Source of the DNA: Cricetomys ansorgei
Lineage: Eukaryota; Chordata; Mammalia; Rodentia; Nesomyidae
Reading direction: 5' to 3'
Length of the DNA: 64,000 nt
NCBI GenBank assembly: GCA_026225945.1
Contig: JAMJFZ010001133.1
Span: forward strand, 8,576,501-8,640,500
The translations under genes were made by a program, and so were the position numbers. The notes beneath the pieces were generated by a model. That model ran no database searches. It was not told the origin of the DNA and worked only from the letters and a program-made list of their open reading frames with translations. Shown one piece after another: positions 33,481-45,665 of this stretch. Each line of letters starts with the position of its first letter. Position 1 is the stretch's first letter.

Positions 33481-34289
33481 TGACTTTGAGTGAGAGTTGG
33501 CACTCTTTGATGAGCTAGCTTCCTGGTAGTCTCCTGTGATCCTCACATAGCCTTAGGTTCATCCCGTTTGGAAATCCAAACTGTTTATTTTGTGTTCCAC
33601 TTTCATGGACCTAATTTCTGATATTTTCTTCCAGGGCATGTCTGCATTTTAAAGTTGCAGTAATTTCCATGTTTCTAGTTTCTATTACAGGTTCATTTGA
33701 AACCTTTTGTCATTCTTTGAACCATTGAGAATGGACAGAATAAATTTCCTATTAGCTTACTACTGAAGTTGCTAAATGCTGACTGTTAAGTACAACACTT
33801 TGTGATTTATTCAAAGTATTACCCAGATATGTGTTCCCTCCTCAAACTGTAATAATTTCTAGATTTTACTATCCCATTCCATGAACTACAATTAACCAAT
33901 AACCACTCGTAAATGTCATTACATTCCATGCCATTCCACAGCTAGTGCGCTGTGGATACATACCCTGAAGATAAGTTTGTACAAGCTTTTAATAACCTGT
34001 GGTTTGATTTTGATCCCTCATATAAGGTCATATGTACAATTTTCCACTCATGGAAGTCACAAAGTCATGCAAAAAGATTTGTATTTGGGGACACTTGAGG
34101 AATTCTGATTTTCAACTTTAGGATCTTTAACTTGCAGGAAGAGGGTGAATTGTTAATTTTTAAACCCTACACAATGCATATTTGATATTGCTGTAGTTTT
34201 AACTTCATACAATCGATTTAGGAGGGTAAGTTGTTAAAGACAGAATCATTCTTTGATGAGCAAATATTTTCCACTGTGAAAAAGTGTAT
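33481..34289. other. Unique DNA
   Basis: Nothing recognised. Confidence 0.5.
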
Positions 34290-34465
34290 TCCCTTTTGGG
34301 TATGGTTTTGCATAGCTGAAGGTGGCCTTGATTTTTCTGATTCTCTTGCCTCTGATGTATTCACATTACAGACCTGCACTGCCAAGTCTGGTTTCATAGA
34401 GCTTGGGCTTGTACTCAGGGCAAAGTCAGCACTCTATCAACCAAGTGATGGACTCAGCCCTCTAA
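34290..34465 (-). mobile_element. ID-B1 dimeric SINE, reverse
   Basis: Reverse B1-like arm ('ttgcatagctgaaggtggcc', 'ttgatttttctgattctctt') followed by the reverse ID head ('cttgtactcagggcaaagtc', 'agcactctatcaaccaagtg', 'atggactcagccct'). The 90-codon plus frame here (34231-34503) is antisense SINE, not a gene. Confidence 0.75.
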
Positions 34466-34528
34466 ACACATTAAACATTCTTTGTATTGCAAATTCTTCT
34501 TAATATTAAAGAAGTTTAAGTTTACAGT

Positions 34529-34551
34529 GGTGTGTGTGTGTGTGTGTGTGT
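34529..34551. repeat. (TG)n microsatellite
   Basis: About 11 TG units. Confidence 0.95.
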
Positions 34552-34649
34552 TTTACATGTGTCCATAAAATTAAGTTTCATTTCTAGTTCATGTTTGTGC
34601 TAAATAATTTGCCTATTTGTTCCTCTTCACTTTATCTTTTTGATGGGTC

Positions 34650-35240
34650 TCATTAGTTTTGGAAGAAAGAAGTATTTTTTGAGAGAATTGGGTGATTTGG
34701 AATTGAGATTTATTTACAGAAGCCATTGTGTTTCCTAAGAAATGTTTCTAAATGCGATTGCTGATCATTCTCAAAGACAAAAAGACTTCTCACTTAGCTC
34801 CAGCAATGGTTTGCTCTGAATACACCACCTGGGGAAGATCATCAGAGGGCGGCTTGAGTTCTGCTGCCTTTTAAAGCTGCCTTTAATTGCTTTTGCATTG
34901 CGTTATATTCATGAGCGTGCATTTATCAAAAACCGAAGAGCAATGTGACATCTTCGAGTTTTACTAAGTCAACCAGCTTGTGTTGCCATAGTACTCAGAA
35001 ATCAGGAAGCCAGAAAAATGCAGAGTGGCTTTTCATTATGTGTTGACAGATGCCAGCAAGATTCAAGTGTCAGAGCAAAAGAGAGAACAAAAATGAAGAA
35101 GCAGAGGGAACAAGGAAAAGGAGACCAACTCCCTACCAGGTGGCCATTAGTGAATACCAAATGAAATATAATGGCCAACATTTGGGGGATAATATAGGGA
35201 AAATGGATAGCTAAAGGAAAGGGTAATTTTTAAGCCATTA
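34650..35240. promoter_or_regulatory. Candidate conserved non-coding (enhancer-like) block
   Basis: Repeat-free, higher-complexity sequence carrying clustered motif-like words: CACCTG E-box (34826-34831), TTTAATTG homeodomain-like (about 34882-34889), TTTGCAT octamer-like (34892-34898) and CAAAGACAAA. No open frame. The regulatory role is inference only; motifs of this length occur by chance. Confidence 0.3.
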
Positions 35241-37712
35241 AAAAAAAACATTTAAAATTCCCAATTCTACCTTTTCTGTAAATGCTCTCCTTAAATCTAG
35301 TATCTGCTAACTACCTAAGTAGGGATGACTTTCTCCCTTCCTAGAGTAACAAGTGGTTTAATGTTTTGAATAGAAACAAAAAAAAAGATTTCTGAGAATA
35401 GTTTTGTACCCTTCAAATAACATTAGAGTAAAATTAATATTCAAGCAGGTTCTTACTTGGTAATTAGAGTTGGAACTTTGTAAATATGTATAACATTTAA
35501 AAATTAGCTGAATCTCTTATTTAAATATGGGACTTCATTACCTGGTATTAATGTCTTGATTTCGAACTGTCTATGAATTTTGATAAAAATACAATTTGGC
35601 ATAAACAAGCCATACTGGTTGTCATCTTATTCTTGCCTCTTTGTCTTTCAAGGTCATGGTTTCTGACATTTTCTTGATTTCTACTTCCTAACTAGTTTGT
35701 TCACTTTCTCATGAGCTGAATTTTATGCTCAGTGTCTGAGCAAGCCAGGAAATTGGCCTCCTTCCATACTTCTGGACTCTAGAGTCTCTGGGGTCTTCAT
35801 TTCCTGCCATAACTTCACACTGAGTCCCCTTAACTCTTTGTCTGATGTTCTGAGTATCCTGGGAGAACGTTATTCAAAGGAGCTTGATCAGATATCCTAC
35901 AAACCCAAACTACTGAACCACATTTCATTCTAACTCCTAAATAGATTTTATTTTCTCTTATTATTGAGCTTCAACATGTTTTAGAATTTGCAATTTTTTT
36001 TCTTTCAAAATGTCTCCAAATTTCCTTAAATTTGGCCTAAGGTTCACTCACATCTTGACATTGCTTTATCAACTCATTTGAGATAGACTATGAATGCACT
36101 GGCCCTCAGTTTCCCTGTTTTACCATTTGCCATTTGCCCTGGGACAATTCAAGCCACTGTTGTATGGTTCTGATTGTAACTAGAGATAAATTTTTCCCAA
36201 GTCTAGAATACATCTAAGGAAGATAAATAAATAGACAAACAAATATTCCCTCAGCTCAGACACTACTTTGCATGATGTTCTGTAGCCTCTCTTTTATAGC
36301 TAGTAAGAGTTTACAAATAGTAACTCAAATGAGTTTCCTACAGCTTTGTACTCAAATAAAATAACAATTGGGATACCGTTTGATAAAATAATCTTAAGGT
36401 AAGAATGTGCTATAATTCCTTTCTATAACTAATAGATTACATAAGTCCTGGGACAGGGAGAGTGTTACCCTCTAAGTCCCCAAGACAATGAACCTTTCAT
36501 CTTATAACTTAATGTTAATCTATATAAAACATACCATGTGTAAACTCTCAAATGAAATGCATATGTTAGGGAATGCTATCACAGCCTTCATTTGTCATGT
36601 CAACATTAAAATAGGGAGACTTTGAGAGTATCATGCCACACACAATAGTGACTCAGAAGGCAGAAGTTAAAAAAAATAAATAAATGGACTCCTAGTAAAT
36701 TGGGCTAAACTGCTAGAGGCACTTCCCCATCTGCATGTGTGACTCTCATTCAGCTATTGTGAAACTTCTCTAACCATCTTGGGAAACACTCTGACAGTAA
36801 CAAGGAAGATTGATGGCAGATTCCATGCTTCTTTGTTAATCACGTTAAGGGCTGTGCTTTGTACTCTTGTGGTATGTCTGAAAATATATATCCCCACTAC
36901 GCCATATTGAAAACTTTCATCCCATTACCCATCTGGTGCCAGCAAGTGATCAGTTTAAATGCAAAAACGAGGCTATCTGAGAGTGAAACTCCAAGATTTG
37001 CTAACCAGTTTTCTATTCCCATTCTTTTCATCCCCTTCTGAGAAGTGAAGGAACCAGACATACACACTACCCCCAGCACCTTCAAACAATTCCTTAGGGA
37101 ATCTGAATCATATTTTGTGGTTCTAAAGTTTATGCGATAATGACAAGCCCACACTCTAATGTTAGGATTGCTAATTTCAAACTCATAAATGTGGAATAGT
37201 TATTGTTATTTGTTTTTCATTATAAAGTTTATGATGAAGTTAGGTTGGAGAAGAGAATTTATGAGTGACCACATTCCTTTTAGCTGGAGGAGTTTCTCAT
37301 TGAGCTGATCAGTTCTCAAACCACATAGTAGGATAAATAAAATACCCTCAAAGAGTTTTACCAAGGGACCAGCTACTGGTGAGTACATTTCTACAATTGG
37401 AGAAATAAAAATTATTTCTTCAATTACATTGTGCACATCTGCATGTCACAAAAGAAGTTTTGCATTAACATGATGAACCAGTCCCTTTGTTTTAACTTGC
37501 ATTCATGGATCGAATTCTAAGATTTCTAATCACTTTCTCTCTGGTGTCACTAGTAAAGGGAGAATCAATAGAACTTTTATATTCCTGAATAAAGAGATTG
37601 TTTGGATAATAGAGTTTTTCCAGCACTCTTCAAAACTAGTGAGTCTAATGAAGCAAATTTTAAAAGACACAATTATTCATGTCTGTAAATGTTCACAAGA
37701 AATATCTCATGG
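35241..37712. other. 2.5 kb unique AT-rich DNA
   Basis: No repeat or exon recognised. Confidence 0.5.
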
Positions 37713-37935
37713 GTCTAGGAGTTTAGTTTAGTCACTACAGTGCTTGCCTAGCATACACAAGGCCCTGGGTCAATTATCAGGTCTATATATACCAGATATT
37801 GTAACACATGTCTGTAATTACAGCACAGGGGGTTAGACATAAGGAAATCATGAGTTCAAGGTCATTCTAATCTGCATAGTGAGTTTGAGGCCAGCTTGCA
37901 AAACATGAGATCCTGTCTCAATTTTTTTTTTCAAA
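37713..37935 (+). mobile_element. ID-B1 dimeric SINE
   Basis: ID head 'tagtttagtcactacagtgc', 'ttgcctagcatacacaaggc' and 'cctgggtcaattatcagg' joined to a B1-like arm 'tgtaacacatgtctgtaatt', 'gagttcaaggtcattctaat', 'gtgagtttgaggccagcttg' and 'gagatcctgtctca', then an A/T tail. Confidence 0.85.
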
Positions 37936-39892
37936 GAGACTAGACACATCTAAGCCAGAAGCCAAGCAATTCATTAAAGTTATTCTCATACTGAATAAGA
38001 AGTTTTAACTTGCCAAGTGTCAAGCACCGAGGTCAGGTTCAGAGGAACAGGAAGAATACAGTTCAGTCTGGCTAGAACTCTCTGACTGTGATTTCCAGGA
38101 AATTTCTGAAATGTTTAAACTGATGCATTCTGCACTCAGCTTTTAGGATTGGTGTAAAGATTTGTAAAGATTTTATATCATGTAAACAATCCTATCACTT
38201 AACCTCACAATTCTAGGTAAGCCATGAGTGCATCTTCAGAGTACATGATGCCCTGTACAGTGATGGAATACCCTTGAAAGCTGGAAAGGCACAAGTCAGA
38301 GAAAGTATAACTCAGGGAGGAGAGTAAAACCCATTTACACGTCTGTGAATGGCATTGAGTACATTTCTGCTAGCATTTTTACGTATATGAATTTTTTTTC
38401 GGTTTACTCCACAGCCAGGCTTTATCCCTTCTTCATACAGATGCATACTCCCAGGAAATTCAATCTCATTTAAAATGGGATGAGAGGAAATAAATCAAAA
38501 TTATAATAGGTCAACCACAACTCATAACTATCAACCTGGTTCACACTGGATAAATCAAAATAATTTTAGCTCAGACACTTCACTGTTTTCTTATTTTGAA
38601 ATAAATGATAAAGAATTGAAATTGTTTAACATTAGACATCATTTTCTAATAATGTAGAAACAGAGTCTGTTGTATCACCAGTAAGACACTTGAGGGATAA
38701 TTTGCTTGAGAGTCCATCGGATACAACTGAACTTTGTCAAGAGGCAGCAAACAGCTGATCATTATTTTGGTGTGGAAGCTTAGCTTCATGGCTCCAAAAG
38801 ATTCTCCTGTGGAGGTGGTTATTCCATGGTCCTCTTATTTTCATTTTCACAGTTAAAGAATGTACCACTCTATTTTAGTAAAAATTTCCTCACAGATTGG
38901 ATTAGATAAAAATATAATGCAGCTAAGTATAAGGTTTGTGTCATACTGATAAGTATTTTTAAGGGAGACTTGGATCTGTGCATTTGGTATACATTGGAGA
39001 AGACAGAGGCAGAAGAGAGTGATAAATGTTGAGAGTATATTGAAATTGCACCATCAAAATGAGTTAAGAGATGAGAGGTGACATGTCCTAAGTCCATCCT
39101 TCAGCACAGAAAAATGAATAAAATGTAAAAGAAGGAAGAAAGCAGAAGAAAAATAAGAAGAAGGGAAGAGACAATTGAGGAAGGAAGGGAAGGAGAGGGG
39201 AGTTTATGTCTATAGAAAACAATAATCCACAACGGCCCCAGAGCTCCTGTTCTCCTGAGAAATTTAAGCTTTCCAATCCAAAACATCAGAGAACTCATGA
39301 ATTTGCAAAAGCAAGAACTTGGGAGAGGTGTCATGGATATCCACCAATGATATATAACTTACTAAGCTATCTGTTTCTACTCATGGCTCCATGAAGAAAA
39401 GAGCAAAATTAAGACTTAAGCCAAATCTCTGTAGGTAAACAGATCTAAACATATATTACCACATGATGTTAAAACTCAAGAAGTGAGCATATAGTTTTGG
39501 TGGGTATAATGATTCTGAGCTATTTAGTAGGCAGCAGAGAGCCTGCTGTGGAAACTCTTTCACAATAAAACACAGTGGGAATTTTCAGGAGGATAGGGAA
39601 AAACTTTGGACCCATGGGAGAAGAAATGTGCATTAAGGAAAGTCAACAGTCCCAAGAGAAGATAAACTTCCCACAATTTAAAAAATCAGAATAATGTAAG
39701 AGGTATTTTTAGAATGTGTAATTGATAAATTGCTACCAGAAGGAAGCTACTAATGCAGAACTTTGAATAAAAACAAAAAGGTCAACTTAAAAAAGGATAA
39801 AAAGGGTCAAATCAATATTTTAAAAGTGAAAGCATAAAATGGAAAATAGTCTGTCAGTACCCGACTGATATTGGACTTAGGAATATTCAAGA
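37936..39892. other. Unique DNA with a purine-rich tract
   Basis: 39113-39201 is almost all purine on plus (GAAGGAAGAAAG units); antisense leucine/phenylalanine-rich frames there are artefacts. No other repeat or exon recognised. Confidence 0.5.
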
Positions 39893-40110
39893 AGGTGCTG
39901 GAGAGATCCTCAGTAATTAAGGGCATGTATTGCTCTTTCAGAGGACCAGAGTTCAGTTGCCAGCACCCACATAACATGGCTGGCTAACAACTGCCTATAA
40001 TCCAAGCTCCAGAGGATCTGACACCCTCTTCTGACCTCATGGGCACCTCTATTCATGTTCACATATCCACATACAAACAAACATTTATACATAGAATTTT
40101 TAAAAAATGG
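39893..40110 (+). mobile_element. B2 SINE
   Basis: 'ggtgctggagagatcctcag', 'attgctctttcagaggacca', 'gagttcagttgccagcaccc', 'aacaactgcctataatccaa', 'ggatctgacaccctcttctg' and an A/T tail. Pol III boxes recognisable. The 71-codon minus frame over it is antisense B2. Confidence 0.9.
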
Positions 40111-40127
40111 AAAAAGATATAACATTC

Positions 40128-40281
40128 ATCAGTCATTGGTCATGCACACCTTTAATCCCAGCACTTAGGAGGCAGAGGCAAGTGGATCTCTGAGTTCAAG
40201 GCCAGATTGGTCTACAGATCCAGTTCTAGGACAGCCAGTACTACACAGAGATACCCTGCCTTGAAAAACCTAAATAAATGA
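40128..40281 (+). mobile_element. B1 SINE
   Basis: 'ttggtcatgcacacctttaa', 'tcccagcacttaggaggcag', 'ttcaaggccagattggtcta' and 'gataccctgccttgaaaaac'. Directly follows the B2 tail. Confidence 0.93.
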
Positions 40282-40534
40282 TCACAGATAGCTAGATACA
40301 TACATACATACATAAAAATAACATCCATAGCAAAGAGAATATAGATGAAACTCTTGAGAATCAGCAAAATATGATAACAATGAGAAACAAACAAAACAGA
40401 ATGTAAGGGATCCTGTAGGCAAATTAAGGCCAAATATTTCTAATAGAAATCTGAGAACAAAGAATCAAGAAAACAGCAATAAAGAAACACATAGAAAAGT
40501 AATAATTATAGTAATATATCTACAAATGTTCCAC

Positions 40535-40945
40535 TGTGTGAAATGCCTGACATAACTTAAGGCAGGAAGAAAGGTATTTGTGCTCCTGGTTTCAGAAGCC
40601 TCAGACCATGGTGCCCTGTCTCCTTCCATCATTTCTGGGGCTGTGATGAAGCAGTGGACTGTGGTGGAAGGCTACTCAGGAGCAAAGCCAGGATGCAGAA
40701 ATACAGTAAAAGGACGAGTCTAAGGACTGCAGACACACTTCAAAGGCATGCCCCTTCTGTTCCCATGAGCTACTTCCTCCAAACAGGCCAAACCTGCTGA
40801 TAGTCCCATCATCTCTGAACTGATTGATGGATTTGCTCAGAGATTAAGATAGTGCTCTTGTTAGCCAATCTCCTCTCAATAGTACCATCCAGACCTCAAC
40901 ACATTTGTGGAGACACTTCATTTCCACTATGCAACAGCTAAAGAA
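40535..40945 (-). mobile_element. MaLR-type LTR, reverse
   Basis: 'gtgaaatgcctgacataact', 'ctggtttcagaagcctcaga', 'ggcatgccccttctgttccc', 'gagctacttcctccaaacag' and 'tggagacacttcatttcc' fit a diverged rodent MaLR LTR in reverse. No TSD resolved. Confidence 0.7.
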
Positions 40946-41145
40946 AGATGAAACACACGAACACTCCAGGCTAACTTCATTACAGTCACGTGCAGTATGA
41001 ACATGTTAGTATTACAATTTCACTCTAATGACACTATAAACAGAATAAGAGCATAGTTGAAGGGAATGTATTAAAATACAACTATGCAGAATGAATTTTG
41101 TAGTTAAACATGAAAGGGTCAATAGTCTAATATAAGATCTCCTAT

Positions 41146-41339
41146 AAGAATACGATTAGTAGTCGAGTGGTGGCAGCACATGCCTTTAATCCCAGCACTT
41201 GGAAACAGAGGCAGATAGCTCTCTGTGAGTTCAATGCTAGCTTGATCTACAGAGTGAGTTCCAGCACAGCCAGAGTTACAACAGAGAAACCCTGTCTAGA
41301 AAACAATAACAACAAAGAAACAAAAAAGAATATAATTAG
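41146..41339 (+). mobile_element. B1 SINE with 14-bp imperfect TSD
   Basis: Body 41160-41325: 'agcacatgcctttaatccca', 'gtgagttcaatgctagcttg', 'gagtgagttccagcacagcc', 'gagaaaccctgtctagaaaa'. Flanks aagaatacgattag (41146-41159) and aagaatataattag (41326-41339) match at 12 of 14 positions. Confidence 0.93.
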
Positions 41340-42404
41340 ACTATTCATAAAAAATAAAATCCAGAAAGGGTTTCCATATGAAAAGAGTTTATATTCATCA
41401 GAGAGACGGAAATGAATTCCTGAAAGTGGTAAACATTTTGGAAATCGTATACTTTGCACTTCTGTAATATTTTTACCAATAAACCAAACATAACGTATAA
41501 AGATCTGGGAATTCTACTTCAGCTATAGTGTTTGAAAAATATCACAGGACAATAAGTGAGGCATTACTATTACGAGAGAAATATTGTAAAATATTGAAGC
41601 ATACAGTGAATGGAGCCTTATCTCTAATGAGGTTATAAAGATTAATGAGTAGAAAATAGTATTAAATTTAAAGACAGCATTATAAGTAATTTCCAGCAAG
41701 TAATTTTCAAGTGACTTTGACATAGCTCAGTGAGACAGAGAAAGGTCACCTACAATCATGCTTACACTCTTATCTCTAGTGTATAAAGTTTATTATGTTT
41801 GATTCCATATGTAAATACAAAAATAAGGGCGCTAATTTATGGAACTAACAAAACTTACAAAAGTAATGAAGGTATACTGCGAAATTCAACTACTATAAGG
41901 AATACTTGATTCAGGTCAATTTGGAAAAAAAAAAGGAAAAGCATTTTAAAAGGAAATTGTAAGAAAAGCATGAATAAGGGAATGAATGAAATGCAAGAAT
42001 AAAAGTCATATATGACAACTTAAATATCTTAAATCATTCACAAAAAAAGCAAACATGATGTCAGAATTGTCCATGTAATTTAGGAATGAAAAATGATGTG
42101 ATTCTGCGGTAAGAGTTTAGAGAATCAGACAAAATTTTGAAGTAGTAGAAAGATGGTCAGGCCTTTGTCTTCACTCTGATACATCTTTACTTGATGTAAA
42201 AAAATTCAACAAATATACCTAGCTTGTATAAATATGTTTTTGAAATACATAATCAGGGTAATGAGATCATCTTTATGCTAATGTGTTTGATAAATTCAGT
42301 CCCATACATTGTTGCCAATAAGACCATCAGGAGGCTTCCCTCATCCTCATTCCTACAATTTTACTTATAGATTGTAATTTTGCTTCAGTCAAAAACCTGT
42401 TTTT
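41340..42404. other. AT-rich unique DNA
   Basis: Nothing recognised. Confidence 0.5.
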
Positions 42405-42695
42405 GTTGACTGTGGAAACGACCCAGTTAGCAACGTGCTTCCTGAGTAAACGAGATGTGAGTTTTGATCCCCAAAAGTCACAAAGAAGCTACCTATGACA
42501 CCTCTTATTGCATCACTAGGGAGACAGAGACAGGAGGTTCGCAGGAGTTACCAGCCAGGTATTCTAGCCTGGTGAGTGCAGGACTCAATGAGAAGCCCTA
42601 TCTCAAAAAACCAAGATAGAGAAAGACACTGGCGCTCTAGCCATCACATGCACATGCGTACACACACACACAGACACACACACACACGCACAACC
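42405..42695 (+). mobile_element. B4 SINE with CA-rich tail
   Basis: Degenerate ID head 'gttttgatccccaaaagtca', B1-like arm 'attgcatcactagggagaca', 'gttaccagccaggtattcta', 'ctcaatgagaagccctatct' and a CA tail (42660-42691). Confidence 0.75.
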
Positions 42696-42971
42696 AGATG
42701 TGCTCAGTTCCCTGGGGACTCCACTCTCCAGGACAGATAGATTTCAGCACATGCCTTGTATGACCACTCAACTCTTTCTGGAGAGAATAGTCCACTGCAA
42801 TAGTGCCAAGAGATATCATCAGAGAGAGACAAGGAAGTCAACAAATCTGGAAACATCTTGAGGAGAAAACTAGGCCTAAGAAGCAAAATGGTAATATGTC
42901 AAGTTTTTCACAAAACAATGCAAAATCCCTTTTCAGAAATATGAGTAAAAAAAAATGTGAAGAAAACTCAC

Positions 42972-43356
42972 TGTGCAAGGGGAAGATAGTGCAGAGGGTC
43001 CGCCATCTTGTATTCTTGCTGGGGTCATTTAGGTGTGACTAGAATCTGATCCCCTTGGTGGGAAGTCCCACAGAAATTACCCGACTCTGTTCTAGGAACG
43101 TGAGGTCTAGATGCCCCAGCTAACTTATGCTAGCTTTTGTTAAACTCTTTGCACGTGAGAAACCTCTGCCTGAAGTAGCCAAGCAAGATACCAGAATGTG
43201 TTTTTTTGCCTTTAAAAACTCCTTACTCTAAATGCTTGATTTTACACTTAGGTTCCAAATACCTGAACATAGTCTTAGCTGACCGGCTGTAATAAAGACT
43301 TTCCATTGCCTATAAACTGTGTCTAAAAGGTCATCTTTGGTGGGCATCCTGTAACA
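42972..43356 (+). mobile_element. Retroviral-type solo LTR (class uncertain)
   Basis: Begins TGTGCAAGG and ends CCTGTAACA. It has 'gtccgccatcttgtattctt' near the 5' end, a TTTAAAA-type promoter region (about 43213-43220), 'gctgtaataaagactttcca' (polyadenylation signal, about 43286-43305) and a T/G-rich U5. This U3-R-U5 layout is that of an ERV LTR, possibly class I. No internal region and no clear TSD. Confidence 0.6.
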
Positions 43357-45107
43357 CTAATGACATGGCATGAGACATAGAAACAAGGAAACATAAAACT
43401 TGAAGACCAAGCCAAGATGATCACATTTAAAACCAAGAATAAAGAAAGAGTAATTTCTACTTTCCATTAAAACAATCGACACTTACTATTCTCTCTGAGT
43501 CTTGTTGTGTGTTTGGCTCTAACGTGACGTAGGCAAAATAAAAAATAATGAATATGGTTTTAGGGACAAATTAAGGTAGCTCTTTTCCTTTAGATTTTAT
43601 TTTTCTAAAAGAAGTAAGTAATTTTATCTTTAATTTTATTTTTTCTTGAGGTACTTAGAAATTCTATTCAGTTTTAAGAAACCTTCTAAAATGTTTTCCT
43701 ATATTTGACAAAGTCATTCTCTTGTATTTTCCTAACATTTCAAAGATGCAGAGAACTTATAAATTAACATCAAAGTGAATTAATGTATTTTTTCCTTGAT
43801 TTTTATACACACACACACAAAAAAAATTGTTTCTGCATTTCCTGACAGGAAAAATAATTGAAAATGGTTCTTCATGCATTTGATTTCTCAGTGAGATAAT
43901 TCCTGTGTTATGATGATTAAAATAGTAGAGTACAAGAAATATAAACTAATATGAGAAACAAAGAGAGAAACTAACCCCTTAGTTATATGTAGAAACATTT
44001 TTTTAATGCCACAAACGATAATTAGATCTTAGAATAAGTGAAGTTTATCTTTGGAAACAATGGTTTCAAAAAGCAAGGAGCACCAAAGCTCTTTAGTGAT
44101 GAACTCCGCTAATACTTGATGATGCATTTTTACTTCTTAATTAGTTAATTCCATTAACTCTGAGCCAAAAGTGGTTGATATGTCACGGACGTCTGTGGTA
44201 GATGGATGTGGGAATGAACATTGGCCTAAGAATTCAGCTCCCTGGCAGACCCCATTCCCAACGATATGAAAATTGAGAGCAGAGACAGGAAGCTGCCGTG
44301 AATGCAATAGTTAAAGTGCAGCTTGCTTGAAAGCTTAGGGGGAGGGGGAAGAAAAAGCAAGGGAAGGCAGGTCATGTAAACCATGAGCCAGGAAGTGAAT
44401 TCTTTAAAAGGACTCTTGCCAGAAGCTAAATACTTATAAATGTGGGTCTTATTCCCCCTCTTCCATGCTATTACTATTGGAATGAGGAATACTTGAGACC
44501 GGATGTAGAAAGGGTCAGAAGTCACTAAATTGTAGTCTGTGAAGATGGTAATTGTGCCATTTCAGTTTTAACATTAAAAGCTGTAACCTATTTCTGAAAT
44601 TCTTCTCACACACCTCTTTATTCATCATTGCTTTAAGATTTATAGTGTATGAAAAAAAGAAATGAATCTCATCCTCAACATGAAGTTTATGTATTTCAAA
44701 TCTGTTTTAGGTTTAATGCTCCTGGTGGGAAAAACGAGGGGCTGTGACATGGGATGAGTTATTAGGGGAGAATGGCCACTGCTTGGCTTCAAGTGGAATC
44801 GATCCAAATGACTTAACTTCAGTTCTTTGAAGAAGCTGGTCTGTTTCTTATCCCAATATATAAGAACAATAAATAAATTTTGGCAAGCAGGCATAAAATA
44901 CTTTCAATTATTGAATCTTCAAACACATGCTAATTCAGAACTGAAGTTAGCTTGAATGCATTAAAGATGAGATCGAAAAGCATGCGGTATGTCAGAGGAC
45001 ACACACTCAGACTACGAAATGAATTTCAGTCTCAGAAATAGCAGTCATGTTTAAAGGATATAGCTACTGTGAGCTTGGTGTTGAGAATGGATTCATGTCC
45101 ATTGACA
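43357..45107. other. 1.75 kb unique DNA
   Basis: No repeat recognised. 44170-44420 is somewhat less AT-rich. Minus frame 44226-44525 (99 codons) has no recognised product. Confidence 0.5.
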
Positions 45108-45135
45108 TTCATCATCATCATCATCATCATCATCT
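45108..45135. repeat. (CAT)n microsatellite
   Basis: About 9 CAT units. Confidence 0.97.
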
Positions 45136-45432
45136 TCCAGTTACCTCACACCAACAAGCCACTAGCCTCCTATCATAGGCAACTACAACCATTAATTTAC
45201 AATCATGAGTAAAATATTAACAGACATATTCAAAACCAGAAGATGTTCAAAAACATGAAGAGAAAGAAATATCTTTTGAATGCTGTCCTCAGTTATATCT
45301 CAGTAAAAGAACTTTAGTTAAGAAAAAAAAATTGTATGGTTTCAAAGACTGTATAGATTTTTGATATTGGCTTTCATCATGCAAAACAGCCTTGAGTTTT
45401 GAATTTCCTTGGTGTTGAGTTTTTGTAGACAT

Positions 45433-45665
45433 TGTAGTTTGAATGTGAAATGTCTCATGTTGGCTTACATGTTTTAGCCTTTCATTCCCAGATAGGGGTA
45501 CAGATGTGGAAGGTTGTGACACCTTTAAGAGATAGGTCTTGGAGGCCGTAGCTCACTAGGGAAGGTTCTTAGGATTGATGTTCAGTCACCACTTCCTGTG
45601 TGCTATCTCTACTTGCTGACTAAAGTTTCCTCAAGCTCCTGTCACCAAGTCTTCCCACCTGGACA
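45433..45665 (+). mobile_element. MaLR-type LTR, 3' truncated
   Basis: 'tgtagtttgaatgtgaaatg', 'gatgtggaaggttgtgacac', 'ctttaagagataggtcttgg', 'cagtcaccacttcctgtgtg' and 'caagctcctgtcaccaagtc' match the 5' two thirds of a rodent MaLR LTR. The 3' end is lost. Confidence 0.7.

Noticed and set aside
8574..40281. Internal A and B boxes in SINEs considered as tRNA genes
   Set aside because: They belong to tRNA-derived or 7SL-derived SINEs (ID, B2/B3, B4, B1). None folds into an intact cloverleaf by eye.
45108..45135. Short regularly spaced repeat considered as a CRISPR-like array
   Set aside because: It is a simple CAT trinucleotide run with no spacers, in a mammalian genome.
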